Origin: Cytophagales bacterium
Lineage (GTDB): Bacteria; Bacteroidota; Bacteroidia; Cytophagales; Cyclobacteriaceae
Length of the DNA stretch: 64,000 nt
Direction of reading: 5' to 3'
NCBI GenBank assembly: GCA_017303795.1
Contig: JAFLBR010000004.1
Location: 248,001-312,000 of the forward strand
Positions within the stretch are counted from its first letter, which is position 1. Each line of letters opens with the position of its first letter. A program made the position numbers and the translations under genes. Shown one piece after another: positions 43,942 through 53,812 of this stretch. The notes beneath the pieces are model-generated. The model was not told the DNA's origin and searched no databases. It saw only the letters and a program-made list of their open reading frames with translations.

Positions 43942-43976
43942 AGATGCCCGGACAAATTATCCAGGCATCTTTTTTA
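43942..43976 (-). terminator. Intrinsic terminator after the fasciclin gene
   Basis: AGATGCC (43942-43948) pairs with GGCATCT (43964-43970), and inner GGA/TCC extend the stem. On the minus strand the stem is followed by TTTCATT, and on the plus strand by T6. Confidence 0.7.
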
Positions 43977-43989
43977 AAATTTTTAGGAT

Positions 43990-45405
43990 TTAGTCGCCAG
44001 GCACCAATACAGCATTGATGGTGTGGATAACGCCATTTGTACCCAACACATTCAATAATGCAGCTGTGCTGCTTAACTGCGCAACAGTACCACCGCTGGA
44101 TGTTACAGTGCCATTAGTTGCACTTATCGTAACATTTCCATTTAAGGTAGGCACCGCACCGTTTACCAGATCTGTAGAAAATACTTTGCCAGTGGCTGTT
44201 GTAGGTGCTGAAACAATGTGGTGTTGCAACACCGCAGTTAACAAACCAATTTCAATATCGTTGATGCCGTTAACCTCCAACGCATCGTAAAGCGCTTCAA
44301 AAGCAGCATCGGTAGGAGCAAAAACAGTAAGCTTAGAATCAGCATTTGAAGCCGCTTGTAATAATGCCGGTACCCGCCCTAAAGCCGCCACCAACTGAGT
44401 AAACTGTGGCTGTGTAGCTTGTGAAAGCGAAGTAGCAATAGCGCCTACTGTTTGAGATGGCGGTAGCAAAGTGCGATCAATAACGTGCACTACACCATTA
44501 TCCGCTATAATATCGGTTGTCGTTACCCGGGTAGTTCCATTTATAAATACACCGGTTGTTCCGCGATTGCTCAGGTAAAACTTACCACCCAAGGTTGTGA
44601 TTTCAGAATTAACAGGAGCCGTATTGGTTGGAAGTTGTGCCGCTCTTACTTCGCTACCAATTACATGGTAAGTAAGCACAGCATCCAAAGTAGACTGATT
44701 CGGTAACGTTGTTATACCAGCCGCAGTAAACGCTGCATTAGTTGGTGCGAAAAGTGTTTTCTTAGTGTTGCTTAATAGCGTTTCAAGAATTGACGGACTT
44801 GCTGCTTTAACGGCTGCAATCAGCGTAGTAAAATTCTTGTTGAAGTAAGCGGGCTCTACAATAGTATTTACAAATCGACCGATTGAAGCCGGAACTAAAA
44901 CCTGATCCACAATATGAACCACACCATTGGTTGCGCGCACATCGGCTGTTACTACCTGCGCACTTCCATTCAGGCGTATTCCGCCCGATGTTGTTACAGC
45001 AATGTTTTCGCCATTGGCAGTAGCTACATTTCCGGCTGTAAGTTGTGTAGACAACACTGTACCAGAAGTAATAACATGATATTGCAACAAAGATTTTAAT
45101 ACATCTTCGGGCACGTCATCAATACTGGTTTGGCCTACAGCAGTAAGCAATGCAGCAAATGCATCGTTAGTAGGCGCAAATACAGTGAAATTGCCAGAAC
45201 CGCTTAAAGTGGTAACCAGATCAGGATACTTGGTTAAAGCAGTTACCAGTGAAGACAAATTACTTTGGCCCTGTGCCAGTGCAACAATACTTTCAGTAGG
45301 CTGAGGTGTGTCCTCATCGTCATTACAGCTGCTGATTGAAACAACAATCAATGCAACCATCGCAAAGCTCAAAATGCCAGACATTAAGTTTTTCCAGATT
45401 TTCAT
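43990..45405 (-). CDS. Fasciclin (FAS1) three-domain lipoprotein
   Basis: The 471-residue protein has a lipobox (ALIVVSISSC) followed by an acidic linker. Three FAS1 domains follow at about 40-165, 180-315 and 325-470, each with the H1 motif (FTVFAPTNDAFAAL, TLFAPTNAAFTAAG, LTVFAPTDAAFEALY) and the H2-like NGVVHIVDQVLVP, NGVVHVIDRTLLPP and NGVIHTINAVLVP. FAS1 domains mediate adhesion or matrix binding. It is likely exposed on the outer membrane and may contribute to surface attachment. Confidence 0.92.
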   Translation of the reverse strand: MKIWKNLMSGILSFAMVALIVVSISSCNDDEDTPQPTESIVALAQGQSNLSSLVTALTKYPDLVTTLSGSGNFTVFAPTNDAFAALLTAVGQTSIDDVPEDVLKSLLQYHVITSGTVLSTQLTAGNVATANGENIAVTTSGGIRLNGSAQVVTADVRATNGVVHIVDQVLVPASIGRFVNTIVEPAYFNKNFTTLIAAVKAASPSILETLLSNTKKTLFAPTNAAFTAAGITTLPNQSTLDAVLTYHVIGSEVRAAQLPTNTAPVNSEITTLGGKFYLSNRGTTGVFINGTTRVTTTDIIADNGVVHVIDRTLLPPSQTVGAIATSLSQATQPQFTQLVAALGRVPALLQAASNADSKLTVFAPTDAAFEALYDALEVNGINDIEIGLLTAVLQHHIVSAPTTATGKVFSTDLVNGAVPTLNGNVTISATNGTVTSSGGTVAQLSSTAALLNVLGTNGVIHTINAVLVPGD

Positions 45406-45581
45406 AATTAAAAGTTTAAATGAAACAGTGCCGGAACAACGCGCCTTTTGGCTGGCTAATGTGATATGTGAGCTTATAGGGTTTCTTTAAAGGAGTGAGG
45501 GGTTAAAAATTATGTGTGAATGGGATAACAGAAATTAGCACGTTAAGAGAATGAGGCATCCTCTATTCAAAGCCAGATCAT

Positions 45582-47171
45582 TTACTGATCAGCCTTATTG
45601 TCTGAAAAAATGCTGCGATCCAGCGTTCGCTTAAACCCGAGGGCTTCATTTATTTTGGCCACTACTTCATCCAGTTCGCGGCCAGCCACCTGAATTTGTT
45701 GAATGATATGTTCACGTTCTGCACCCGCTACTTCAGAATAGCGCACCAGATTTACCAGCCCAAGCAAGCGACTTAATGGTGCGCGCAGCAAATGCGAGTT
45801 GATGTAGGCATATTCCGCCAGGCGATTGTTTTGTTTCTCAAGCTCTTCGGTACGTTGCAGTACCCGCATCTCCAGGCTTTGATTGATCTGAATTATTTCA
45901 GCCTGCTTTTCAAGTAATGCCGCTTCATAGTTTCTACGTTCTTGCGTCATGATGGAAAGCGTAACAATATCGGATAGTGCCTGCACAAACAAGATGTCTT
46001 CGTTTGCCCAATTTTTTTCTTGCCGATGCTCGCAACAAATTACGCCACCCAACTTGCCCGAAATAAAGTATGGGCTATCCATCATCGAAACAATGTTTCT
46101 GGGAACAAGGTATTTTTCTTTGAGCTCGCGCGTTTGCCAATGTATCTGGGCGTTCACAGCAGGAATAACCTGCTCCAGCATTAATGCTTTATAGTATTCC
46201 GGAAATTCTTCCAGTGTTAAATCCACTTCAGGTTTTAAATCCAGATGGAGAACATCGGTTATTTGTACGCAAACGATTTTGTGGGCATCAGGATGATAGC
46301 GCCAGACACTCACGCGATCAATACCCAAACTTTTACTTACTGTCTGGGTTATGTAAGCGAGCGCTTCTTCCAGTTGGCCAAAGTTAATGGTGTAGCTTTT
46401 GGTAATGGTGAGCAGTGTTTGCCAATGGCGCCCCAGCACTTCATTGCGCGTCATAATCTCTTGCACGCGTTCTTGCAACAACTGATTAATTTTTTCAATA
46501 CTTCGGTTTTGCGAGTGTAGTAATTGATTTTGTTTTTCGATAAAAGATTTCTGTGCTTCTATCTCGCGGTGCTGGGCAATGAGTCTGTTTTTACGGGTCT
46601 CCAGTTTTTTGTTTTTTGAGTTTACTTTCGCCAACAGGCTGGCGTGTGTAAGATGAAACAGACAGGTAAATACAAATACGATTACTACAAGGCCGGAGTT
46701 AGCAGCAAGGCTGCGCCAATGACTGTTCTCAATTGCTCCGGGAGGCGATCCACCCAAAAAGAAAATCAGAATAGAGCCAAGTGAAATGATTGCCCAAATG
46801 GTTGCAGCGCGTTGGTTAATCAGCAGGTTGGCCATTACAGGCATAACAGCTAACCACGGCAACACCAGCGATAGAATTCCGCCCGAGGTAGCAACACCCA
46901 GGCAAAAGCTTATCCACAATGTGGCAATAAGACTGTGCGCAATTACGGTTAAGGGTATTGGCAATCGCAGTAGAAAAATCTGTACCAATACAGTAATGCT
47001 TAATCCGGAGAAAACCATTCGTGGTACCCGAAACTCAAAATGCGGATGCACCAGATAATAGCTTGTGCTGATCAGAATTTCGACCAACGCAAAGTAAACT
47101 ACGAGCTGAGCCTTGTAGTAAGCTTCGCGGTTTGTGCTGTAGTGGGTAAGAAGGTGCCGGAATAGGCTCAT
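45582..47171 (-). CDS. Membrane GAF-domain sensor with kinase-like dimerisation domain but no ATPase
   Basis: At 529 residues it starts with six or so membrane spans (about 20-190). A coiled coil follows, then a GAF domain (about 255-425, SKSLGIDRVSVWRYHPDAHK) and a second coiled coil. The C-terminal segment YINSHLLRAPLSRLLGLVNLVR resembles the HisKA dimerisation helix of sensor kinases, and LDEVVAKINEALG follows it. The protein stops soon after, with no N-, D- or G-box, so it cannot itself be a kinase. It may form heterodimers with a complete kinase or act as a signal-binding regulator. Confidence 0.85.
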   Translation of the reverse strand: MSLFRHLLTHYSTNREAYYKAQLVVYFALVEILISTSYYLVHPHFEFRVPRMVFSGLSITVLVQIFLLRLPIPLTVIAHSLIATLWISFCLGVATSGGILSLVLPWLAVMPVMANLLINQRAATIWAIISLGSILIFFLGGSPPGAIENSHWRSLAANSGLVVIVFVFTCLFHLTHASLLAKVNSKNKKLETRKNRLIAQHREIEAQKSFIEKQNQLLHSQNRSIEKINQLLQERVQEIMTRNEVLGRHWQTLLTITKSYTINFGQLEEALAYITQTVSKSLGIDRVSVWRYHPDAHKIVCVQITDVLHLDLKPEVDLTLEEFPEYYKALMLEQVIPAVNAQIHWQTRELKEKYLVPRNIVSMMDSPYFISGKLGGVICCEHRQEKNWANEDILFVQALSDIVTLSIMTQERRNYEAALLEKQAEIIQINQSLEMRVLQRTEELEKQNNRLAEYAYINSHLLRAPLSRLLGLVNLVRYSEVAGAEREHIIQQIQVAGRELDEVVAKINEALGFKRTLDRSIFSDNKADQ

Positions 47172-47318
47172 GTAAAAGTGTAATCGGAAAGGAAGGTAGC
47201 CAAATAGAATTAAATAATTTCAATTGCAGGGTTTTCTGCGCATTAAAAATATCCGTGCTGCTGGGTATTCCTTTATTTTATTAAAAGAATCAACTTTGAC
47301 AGACTTAACACTTAACCT

Positions 47319-48044
47319 ATGAAGAAACTATTTTTTCTGCTTTTGCTTTTGATCTGCGGATTAGCACAAGCGCAAACACAACCTCCGGCCGAAGCTGAAA
47401 AACTGTTTAACGAAGGCCTTGACTTAAAATCCAAACAACAATATGCTGAAGCCGTTCAAAAGTTTACAGAAGCCATAACCATTTTTCCGTGGAGTTTTGA
47501 TTACTGGCATCAGCGTGGCTTTGTGCGCATTGATATGGGCCAGTATCATGAAGCCATTGCCGACTTCAGTTATATGTTATGCTTTAGCCCGAAGCATTTA
47601 CGCGCACGATTAGAGCGGGCCTATGCGTTAAAACAAATTGGAAACAGACGCGAAGCATTAGAGGAATATAGAATTGCAGTACAAGATCATCCTACCGATT
47701 ATCAGGCAAACTATGAGTATGGTTATTCTCTTATTGATTTTGAAGAATACACCAAGGCAGCAGAATACATGAAGAAAGCTGCGGAGTTGAATCCGGAAAG
47801 TGGTGATCCGCTTTATGAACTTGCTTACGCCTACCTTAAAAGTCAGCAATATCAAAAAGCACTTGATAATTTTATAAACGCACAAGCTAAACTTGGCGAG
47901 CGCACACCACCCAAATATTATTTACACATTGCCGATTGTCAGGTTAAGCTGGGTAAAAAGGCTGAGGCCTGTGCGAACTATACCAAAGCCGAACAACTAA
48001 GAGTGGAAGGCGCAGCAGCAGCCCGCGCAACAAATTGCAAATGA
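47319..48044 (+). CDS. Secreted tetratricopeptide-repeat protein
   Basis: The 241-residue product has a signal peptide (MKKLFFLLLLLICGLAQAQ) and five or six TPR units, such as AEAVQKFTEAITIFPWSFDYWHQRG, YHEAIADFSYMLCFSPKHL and YTKAAEYMKKAAELNPESGDPL. It is presumably a periplasmic scaffold. It converges with the next gene, with one base between the stop codons. Confidence 0.87.
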   Translation: MKKLFFLLLLLICGLAQAQTQPPAEAEKLFNEGLDLKSKQQYAEAVQKFTEAITIFPWSFDYWHQRGFVRIDMGQYHEAIADFSYMLCFSPKHLRARLERAYALKQIGNRREALEEYRIAVQDHPTDYQANYEYGYSLIDFEEYTKAAEYMKKAAELNPESGDPLYELAYAYLKSQQYQKALDNFINAQAKLGERTPPKYYLHIADCQVKLGKKAEACANYTKAEQLRVEGAAAARATNCK

Positions 48045-48045
48045 T

Positions 48046-49365
48046 TTAAAACCGGATTGAGAGAACAAGCACAACCGGAACAGTTAACACAAACTCAGAA
48101 GATTTTTGTTTGCTGTCGGGCATGCTGGTGAGTTTGGTTGTATCGCGAATATATCGCAGGTAATAAGTAGCTTCGGTGCCAAGTGTAATCCTATCGCTTA
48201 GCAAAAACATTAGCCCCGCACGTGGACCTAATCCAAAGAAATTGGTGGTGGTTTCTGTTACGATGTTCCCAATAAACTGGTCAGTAGTTTCGGTGCGCGA
48301 TTTTGATCCGCCTAAAACAAGATCGTAACCATGTAAAACAATCCAGCGCTTACCTAATTCGTGTTTACGTTCGTAACCGATTCTAAAAGCGATATCGCGA
48401 TTTATAGTTTCACGTTGAACCCCATTGTTATCGTCACTAAACTTTACACGCGCGAATGTAAGGCCAAGACCTATACCCCTGCCTGTGCGGGTTGAGTTAG
48501 AAGCGAATTGTATTCCAAATGGATTGTTGGTGGGCGTGCTGTTGGGATTCAGATTAATAATCTGCCGAAGCAAAGGATTTACCTCAAGCCCGAAATAGTT
48601 TACCCAACCCTTGTTTGAAAGTACTGAAGGCTCTGGCTCAGATGGTGGTGCTATTTTCTTTGTTTCGGGTTTTGGATTTTCTTTCGCATCCAAAACACTG
48701 GTTTGCGGTAGTGGCCGTGTTATTTCCGTTTGAGTTTTTGGAAACACCTGCACGGCAGCTCCGGCACAATTATTTTCGGCCACAATATGTTTTATTAACG
48801 TTTGTTCATCATACCGAAGCGCTGTAAAGTAGGTGAACAAACTATCGCCACAATTTACTTTCTCAAACAAAGTTTGTTTAAATGATTCGTTCAGATTAAT
48901 TCCTGAAGTAGTGCGATACTTTTTATAAACCAATTGTTCGATTGGTGCATTGGCGTTGCTAATAAAAAAGCGTTTCAGTCCGCCACCTTCGTACACATAA
49001 AGCGAAGTATTACCATTCACTAAAGTCCAGAGAAAAAGTTCTTCCGTATGCCATTCCGGATCTTGCGTGTAACTGAGTAGTGGGCTTTCATCGCCCGAAA
49101 TATCAAGCTGAACTTTTGCCCGCTTTAGTTTGAATAATCCCTGAATAGAAATTTCAGACAGTTCGCTCAGCGCTTTGGTTTGCGGCTGCTCTTTGTAACT
49201 GGCGAGGTAAGTTAAGGCCCCATGAGCCGACCAAGCTTCGGGTTTAATAAAACATTCTGTCTTTTGATTATTGAGGTCAATAAAATACCCCTTTTCATAG
49301 GCAGATTGTGCGTGCAACAAACAAGAGAAAAGCAAGCCGCCAATCAGGCAAGTAAAGAATCTCAC
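48046..49365 (-). CDS. Outer-membrane beta-barrel protein of unknown function
   Basis: The 439-residue protein uses a GTG start and has a signal peptide (MRFFTCLIGGLLFSCLLHAQ). The N-terminal half (SAYEKGYFIDLNNQKTECFIKPEAW) is soluble, and a proline-rich linker follows (PNPKPETKKIAPPSEPEPS region). The C-terminal 170 residues have alternating strands ending in PVVLVLSIRF, with the terminal phenylalanine of outer-membrane barrels. No named family is recognised. It could act as an envelope anchor. Confidence 0.75.
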   Translation of the reverse strand: MRFFTCLIGGLLFSCLLHAQSAYEKGYFIDLNNQKTECFIKPEAWSAHGALTYLASYKEQPQTKALSELSEISIQGLFKLKRAKVQLDISGDESPLLSYTQDPEWHTEELFLWTLVNGNTSLYVYEGGGLKRFFISNANAPIEQLVYKKYRTTSGINLNESFKQTLFEKVNCGDSLFTYFTALRYDEQTLIKHIVAENNCAGAAVQVFPKTQTEITRPLPQTSVLDAKENPKPETKKIAPPSEPEPSVLSNKGWVNYFGLEVNPLLRQIINLNPNSTPTNNPFGIQFASNSTRTGRGIGLGLTFARVKFSDDNNGVQRETINRDIAFRIGYERKHELGKRWIVLHGYDLVLGGSKSRTETTDQFIGNIVTETTTNFFGLGPRAGLMFLLSDRITLGTEATYYLRYIRDTTKLTSMPDSKQKSSEFVLTVPVVLVLSIRF

Positions 49366-49378
49366 GGAAAAGGAATTA

Positions 49379-50587
49379 CTATTTAGTCTTAAAAGGATTG
49401 GAGAACCGCTGATCGGAAATCATCTGGTAATCGGTAAGGGTTGTAAGAAATGCCGCAATAGCTTTTACTTCACCCACAGTCATATTCATTTGCAGAGGCC
49501 TACCATCAACTCCTTTCAAACGATGATCAAGGTTAGGGCTGTTGTTAATGCCGCGGCTATAATGTTCAATTACTTCTTCCAATGTTTTAAACCGACCATC
49601 GTGCATATAAGGTCCCGTAAGTTCTACATTCCGTAAAGAAGGAATTTTGAACTGACCGCGGTGTTGCTCAGCCTGCGTGGTTTCCATTAGCCCCATATCT
49701 TTTGGTGAAGCATCTAAACCGATATTGGCAAAGCCATTGGCATCGTGGCAGGTGTTGCAATTGAATTTGTTAAAAAAGAGCTGGCGGCCTAATTCTTCCT
49801 GTGCGGATAAGTTAACCATGGGGACATTATTGGTTAAAGAGTTTGAAGGCCTTATATCGAATGTAGTTGCATTATTGCGAAACATCATAGCGCGATCAAA
49901 CTTAGATTGATTGCTGCGGATGCTCAACAGAAACGCACTTAGTCCTTGCGAAATTCTTTCGGCAGTAACCGTTTGTTCACCAAAAGCACTTTGAAACAAC
50001 GGTTTGTATTCCGGAATTGCATTTAACTTTTGAGCCAGTGCATCCATATCATGAATCCCCATTTCAATGTGATTCATAATCGGGCGCGTTACCATTAATT
50101 TCAGATTGCTTTCGCGACCATCCCAGAAAAGTGAAGTTGGCGTAGCCACAAAATCAGGCGACACGGGTACGCCCGGCATGTATCCAATTACACCTGGGTC
50201 AATTGTAGTAGTATCATTGCTGGTTGTATCGGTACCGGGAAGCACGAATGCAGAGAATGCGTCGGAAATAATATTTTGAATAGCCATAGAGTTACGCGGT
50301 GTAACTCTGTTCTCGAAGCCGCGACTCAGCTTGGCATTGTCAGAGAAAGCAAGGGTTTGTTTGTGGCAACTGGCGCAAGAAATACTGTTGTTAAGTGAAA
50401 GGCGGGTATCATAAAAAAGTACCCGGCCCAATGTCGGCACATCGTCCGAAACTCCAGACACCGAATAAGAAAAAGGCTCGGCAGGTAGTTCGAGAACCAT
50501 TTCACGACTTCCGTTTTCGAATGGCTCGCAAGCTAATACAAAAACCATTACAGCCGCAGCAATTGTCCAGGTGGCTTTCATTTTCAT
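49379..50587 (-). CDS. Di-heme cytochrome c peroxidase (CcpA/MauG family) lipoprotein
   Basis: CcpA-type enzymes reduce hydrogen peroxide using cytochrome c. The 402-residue form starting at 50587 (MKMKATWTIAAAVMVFVLAC) has a lipobox. The first heme motif is CASCHKQ (71-75), the second CNTCHD in LFFNKFNCNTCHDANG. Downstream, YMHDGRFKTLEEVIEHYSRG is a family signature. A longer N-terminal GTG start is possible but unlikely. It precedes the outer-membrane protein gene on the same strand. Confidence 0.92.
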   Translation of the reverse strand: MKMKATWTIAAAVMVFVLACEPFENGSREMVLELPAEPFSYSVSGVSDDVPTLGRVLFYDTRLSLNNSISCASCHKQTLAFSDNAKLSRGFENRVTPRNSMAIQNIISDAFSAFVLPGTDTTSNDTTTIDPGVIGYMPGVPVSPDFVATPTSLFWDGRESNLKLMVTRPIMNHIEMGIHDMDALAQKLNAIPEYKPLFQSAFGEQTVTAERISQGLSAFLLSIRSNQSKFDRAMMFRNNATTFDIRPSNSLTNNVPMVNLSAQEELGRQLFFNKFNCNTCHDANGFANIGLDASPKDMGLMETTQAEQHRGQFKIPSLRNVELTGPYMHDGRFKTLEEVIEHYSRGINNSPNLDHRLKGVDGRPLQMNMTVGEVKAIAAFLTTLTDYQMISDQRFSNPFKTK

Positions 50588-50757
50588 CACTCTACAGGGT
50601 TAATTCAAACAACAGTTATACAAGGTATCAAAAACCTTAAACAATTTGACACCGGGTTTGTGAAAAGAGTTGGAAAGGAAGTCGCAACCGGCTTGGTGAA
50701 TTTGCAAAGCGGGCTGCCTTACCATAAATTCGAAGTTTTTAAGCGGAATTTATCCCC

Positions 50758-52251
50758 ATGACCAAAGCTTCGCGTACCCCCAAAACCGATGTAGTGCTAA
50801 TGGGCGCTGGCATAATGAGTGCCACCCTTGGCATGTTATTAAAAGAGCTGGACCCCAATCTCTCCATCCACATTTTCGAACGGCTCGACAAAGCCGGAAT
50901 GGAAAGTTCTGATGCCTGGCATAATGCAGGCACTGGCCACGCAGCATTTTGCGAACTGAATTACACACCCCAAAAAACCGATGGCGCAGTAGAATGTGGT
51001 AAGGCTTTTAAGATTGGTGAGGCCTATGAAGTATCGCGCGAGTTCTGGGCTTACCTGGTAGAAAAGAATTACATAACTAATCCAACTGATTTTATTGCCA
51101 AAGTGCCGCACATGAGTTTGGTGTGGGGTGCCGATAATGTTGATTTTCTGCGCAAGCGTTATGCCGTAATGAATGCAAATCCTTTGTTTAAGGAAATGAT
51201 TTATTCAGAAGTGCACGATGATATTGCAGCGTGGGCTCCGATTGTTATGCGCGGTCGTACAAAAAAACAACCCGTTGCCGCTACACGCATGGAGATGGGT
51301 ACTGATGTAAACTTTGGTGCGCTTACGCGAAGCATGATTGAACAACTGAGCAAAATGCCGGGCGTAACCATTCACTTTAATACCGAATGTCTTGATCTTG
51401 ATCCCGATGGAAAACACGGTTGGGATGTTTTTGTGCGCGACTTGGAAACAGGCGAGAAGAAAACCGTAAACACGCGCTTTGCTTTTATTGGTGCGGGAGG
51501 TGCCACCTTACATTTATTAAAACGTGCCGAAATAAAAGAACGCAAAGGTTATGGTGGCTTTCCGGTGAGCGGTTTGTGGCTGAAATGCAATAACGAAGAG
51601 CTGATTCAAAAGCATCACGCCAAAGTATATGGCAAAGCATCGGTAGGTTCGCCCCCTATGTCGGTGCCCCATGTGGATACGCGTTTTATCAATGGCAAAA
51701 AAGAATTATTGTTTGGGCCCTTTGCGGGATTCTCAACTAAGTTTTTGAAGAATGGTTCATTGATGGACCTTCCCAACTCCATTAAGTTAGATAACCTGAT
51801 GCCCATGATTTTTGCCGGCATTAAAAATGTACCATTAACTAAATACCTCATTCAACAATTAAGACTTAAACCAGAAGATCGCCACGCAGCTTTGCGCGAA
51901 TACGTTCCGTTTACCAAACAGGAAGATTGGGAGCTGCTTGAAGCCGGCCAGCGTGTGCAGGTTATTAAGAAAGATAAAGACAAAGGTGGCGTGCTGGAGT
52001 TTGGAACCGAGTTGGTTGTTTCAGAAGATGGAACTGTTGCCGCATTGCTGGGGGCATCACCCGGTGCATCAACGGCTGTGGCTATGATGATTGAACTGAT
52101 TCAAAAATGTTTTAAGAAACAAAGTCAATCGGAAGCCTGGAAAGCTCGCCTGCATGAAATGGCACCATCATTCGGGCAATCTATTTCTAAGAATGATAAG
52201 TTGGTGGAAGATTCGCGTAAGCGAACCAACAAAACACTTAAGCTTGCCTGA
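50758..52251 (+). CDS. mqo: Malate:quinone oxidoreductase
   Basis: Mqo is an FAD-dependent, membrane-associated enzyme that oxidises malate to oxaloacetate with quinone as acceptor, in place of or alongside NAD-malate dehydrogenase in the TCA cycle. The 497-residue protein has the FAD motif DVVLMGAGIMSATLGMLLKE and the Mqo signatures SSDAWHNAGTGHAAFCELNYTP and PVSGLWLKC. Near the C-terminus is LLGASPGASTAVAMM. The length is typical. Confidence 0.95.
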   Translation: MTKASRTPKTDVVLMGAGIMSATLGMLLKELDPNLSIHIFERLDKAGMESSDAWHNAGTGHAAFCELNYTPQKTDGAVECGKAFKIGEAYEVSREFWAYLVEKNYITNPTDFIAKVPHMSLVWGADNVDFLRKRYAVMNANPLFKEMIYSEVHDDIAAWAPIVMRGRTKKQPVAATRMEMGTDVNFGALTRSMIEQLSKMPGVTIHFNTECLDLDPDGKHGWDVFVRDLETGEKKTVNTRFAFIGAGGATLHLLKRAEIKERKGYGGFPVSGLWLKCNNEELIQKHHAKVYGKASVGSPPMSVPHVDTRFINGKKELLFGPFAGFSTKFLKNGSLMDLPNSIKLDNLMPMIFAGIKNVPLTKYLIQQLRLKPEDRHAALREYVPFTKQEDWELLEAGQRVQVIKKDKDKGGVLEFGTELVVSEDGTVAALLGASPGASTAVAMMIELIQKCFKKQSQSEAWKARLHEMAPSFGQSISKNDKLVEDSRKRTNKTLKLA

Positions 52252-52320
52252 CCGATTTGTACAGTATTGTAAATAGCACTGTTCATTTTTCAACAGGTGC
52301 GATCAACCCGATAAACACTG

Positions 52321-52350
52321 AACTGCGTTTTTAATTTAAAAACGCAGTTT
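52321..52350 (+). terminator. Terminator hairpin after mqo
   Basis: AACTGCGTTTTTAA (52321-52334) and its reverse complement (52336-52349) are perfect 14-bp arms separated by one base, so a smaller AAAAACGCAG stem with an AT loop forms. A short T-run follows. Confidence 0.7.
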
Positions 52351-52414
52351 TAGTTTGCTGATGTTTTTGTGAATGGTTTTTGCTATTCAGAGCTTGTACA
52401 AAAACCTGATTGGC

Positions 52415-52726
52415 ATGCAACGCTCGTCCTCAACCTCTACTGTACTTATTGTTATCATTCTGGTTTTCACTTTTCCATTTTGGATTGGCCTTGGTGCCGG
52501 TTTGTTTGGATTGATAGTGGGTTTGTTTACCGGATTAATCGGGTTGATTGTTGGCTTGATCGGGGCTGTGGCAGGAATTATTGGCGCAATCTTTAAAGCC
52601 TTATTTGGCTGGGGCGATTGGCACCACGGCTGGCATTTTAATGGGCCCGATATGAATGGCTTTACCTGGTTTTTGCTGTTGATAATTGGGGTGTTGATTA
52701 TTACCCGGAATAAGAGTAAGAAATAA
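52415..52726 (+). CDS. Glycine-rich membrane protein
   Basis: At 103 residues (start MQRSSSTSTVLIVIIL), the middle is a very hydrophobic glycine-repeat region, with GLGAGLFGLIVGLFTGLIGL followed by IVGLIGAVAGIIGAIFKALF. This is followed by a tryptophan/histidine-rich loop (GWGDWHHGWHFNGPDMNG) and a last membrane span. GxxxG packing implies tight helix association, possibly in oligomers. No domain is recognised. The longer start is unlikely, because it would extend into a leader after the mqo terminator. Confidence 0.65.
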   Translation: MQRSSSTSTVLIVIILVFTFPFWIGLGAGLFGLIVGLFTGLIGLIVGLIGAVAGIIGAIFKALFGWGDWHHGWHFNGPDMNGFTWFLLLIIGVLIITRNKSKK

Positions 52727-52780
52727 TTAAAGTTGGCGATTCGTAGAGACACTAATCGTGGCAAGAGAAAAAATTAGCGA

Positions 52781-53767
52781 CTAATAATTCAATTGCTGCC
52801 GCATGTGATACAAGTGATTGATTAACGCCTGCTGCCAATCGGTATCGGCATCCCACTTGTTGCCAAGAAAAAGATTTCCATACTCTAGTTGCTTCACATA
52901 AAATTTATAAACGGTAGCGTTAGCCGGAATGGTTTTTAACTGTGCTTCATTATTAACGATGGCTGCCGAAGCGAGCGCATTGCCAGGCCTGGCGTTATCG
53001 TACTCTAAAAGTTCGCGGGCTATTGTGCCGCTTGTTCGCACAAACCGGATTATGGTTTTAAATCCTTTTATTTCAAGTTCAGGTTCTGGTAAATCGGCAT
53101 TTACAATTTCATATTTCACGGGAAAGTGTTCTTTCAAAATCTGTTCTAATTGGGCATCGTCTTTTTCATTACCCATAGAAGGCACTGCTACTTTAAATGA
53201 TTTTACAAGGGAGGTGTACGTTTCATTTCGCCTGCCATCAAAATATTTAAATGTATTTCCGGTTTCAGGAAAATCGTTAACCAACAGGTTTTGTTTTTTC
53301 TGATTGCTGACCGCGAACCGAAAAACAGTTAGCAACAATTCTTTTAATACCGGATTACTTTGTTGCCAGCCTGTTGCCCCGGCATCGAACAATGTAGGCT
53401 TTCCATTAAACCGAAAAAACGTAAGGTTATAGTTAGAGGATTTTGTGAAAAGAATAATGAACGTAATGTTGCGCGTGTTCAGGTATCGTACAAACGCTTG
53501 CTGCGGATCGGCCCCGGCCAGCACGCGATTGCTTTCAAAATAAGCCACCGCATCAATGCCTGTTTGTTGAAAAGCCTTTTGTGTTTCTTCCAGATCTTTG
53601 CGACTTAAAGAATTTTCGAATAGAACAACTGCCCGTTGCGCGAGCAAGCCATCAGGCACCACATTGGTTAGTGCGAGATTTTTTACAATACTTTCAGGAG
53701 TATGCGCCAACTGAGCCAACGCAACAAAAGGCAAACAATTAAGTAAAAGAAGTAACCTTAAATTCAT
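52781..53767 (-). CDS. Secreted protein of unknown function
   Basis: The 328-residue form starts at 53767 (MNLRLLLLLNCLPFVALAQ) with a signal peptide. The body is alpha/beta, for example QRAVVLFENSLSRKDLEETQKAF and TRNITFIILFTKSSNYNLTFF. I do not recognise a family. It probably acts in the periplasm. Confidence 0.75.
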   Translation of the reverse strand: MNLRLLLLLNCLPFVALAQLAHTPESIVKNLALTNVVPDGLLAQRAVVLFENSLSRKDLEETQKAFQQTGIDAVAYFESNRVLAGADPQQAFVRYLNTRNITFIILFTKSSNYNLTFFRFNGKPTLFDAGATGWQQSNPVLKELLLTVFRFAVSNQKKQNLLVNDFPETGNTFKYFDGRRNETYTSLVKSFKVAVPSMGNEKDDAQLEQILKEHFPVKYEIVNADLPEPELEIKGFKTIIRFVRTSGTIARELLEYDNARPGNALASAAIVNNEAQLKTIPANATVYKFYVKQLEYGNLFLGNKWDADTDWQQALINHLYHMRQQLNY

Positions 53768-53812
53768 GTACACGACTAACGCCAGAAAGTTATAAACTAT
53801 TGCGAAACATTT

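Noticed and set aside
43990-45405. Repeated DNA in the fasciclin gene as a tandem repeat array
   Set aside because: The similarity is that of three diverged FAS1 domains at the protein level, not of recent DNA repeats.
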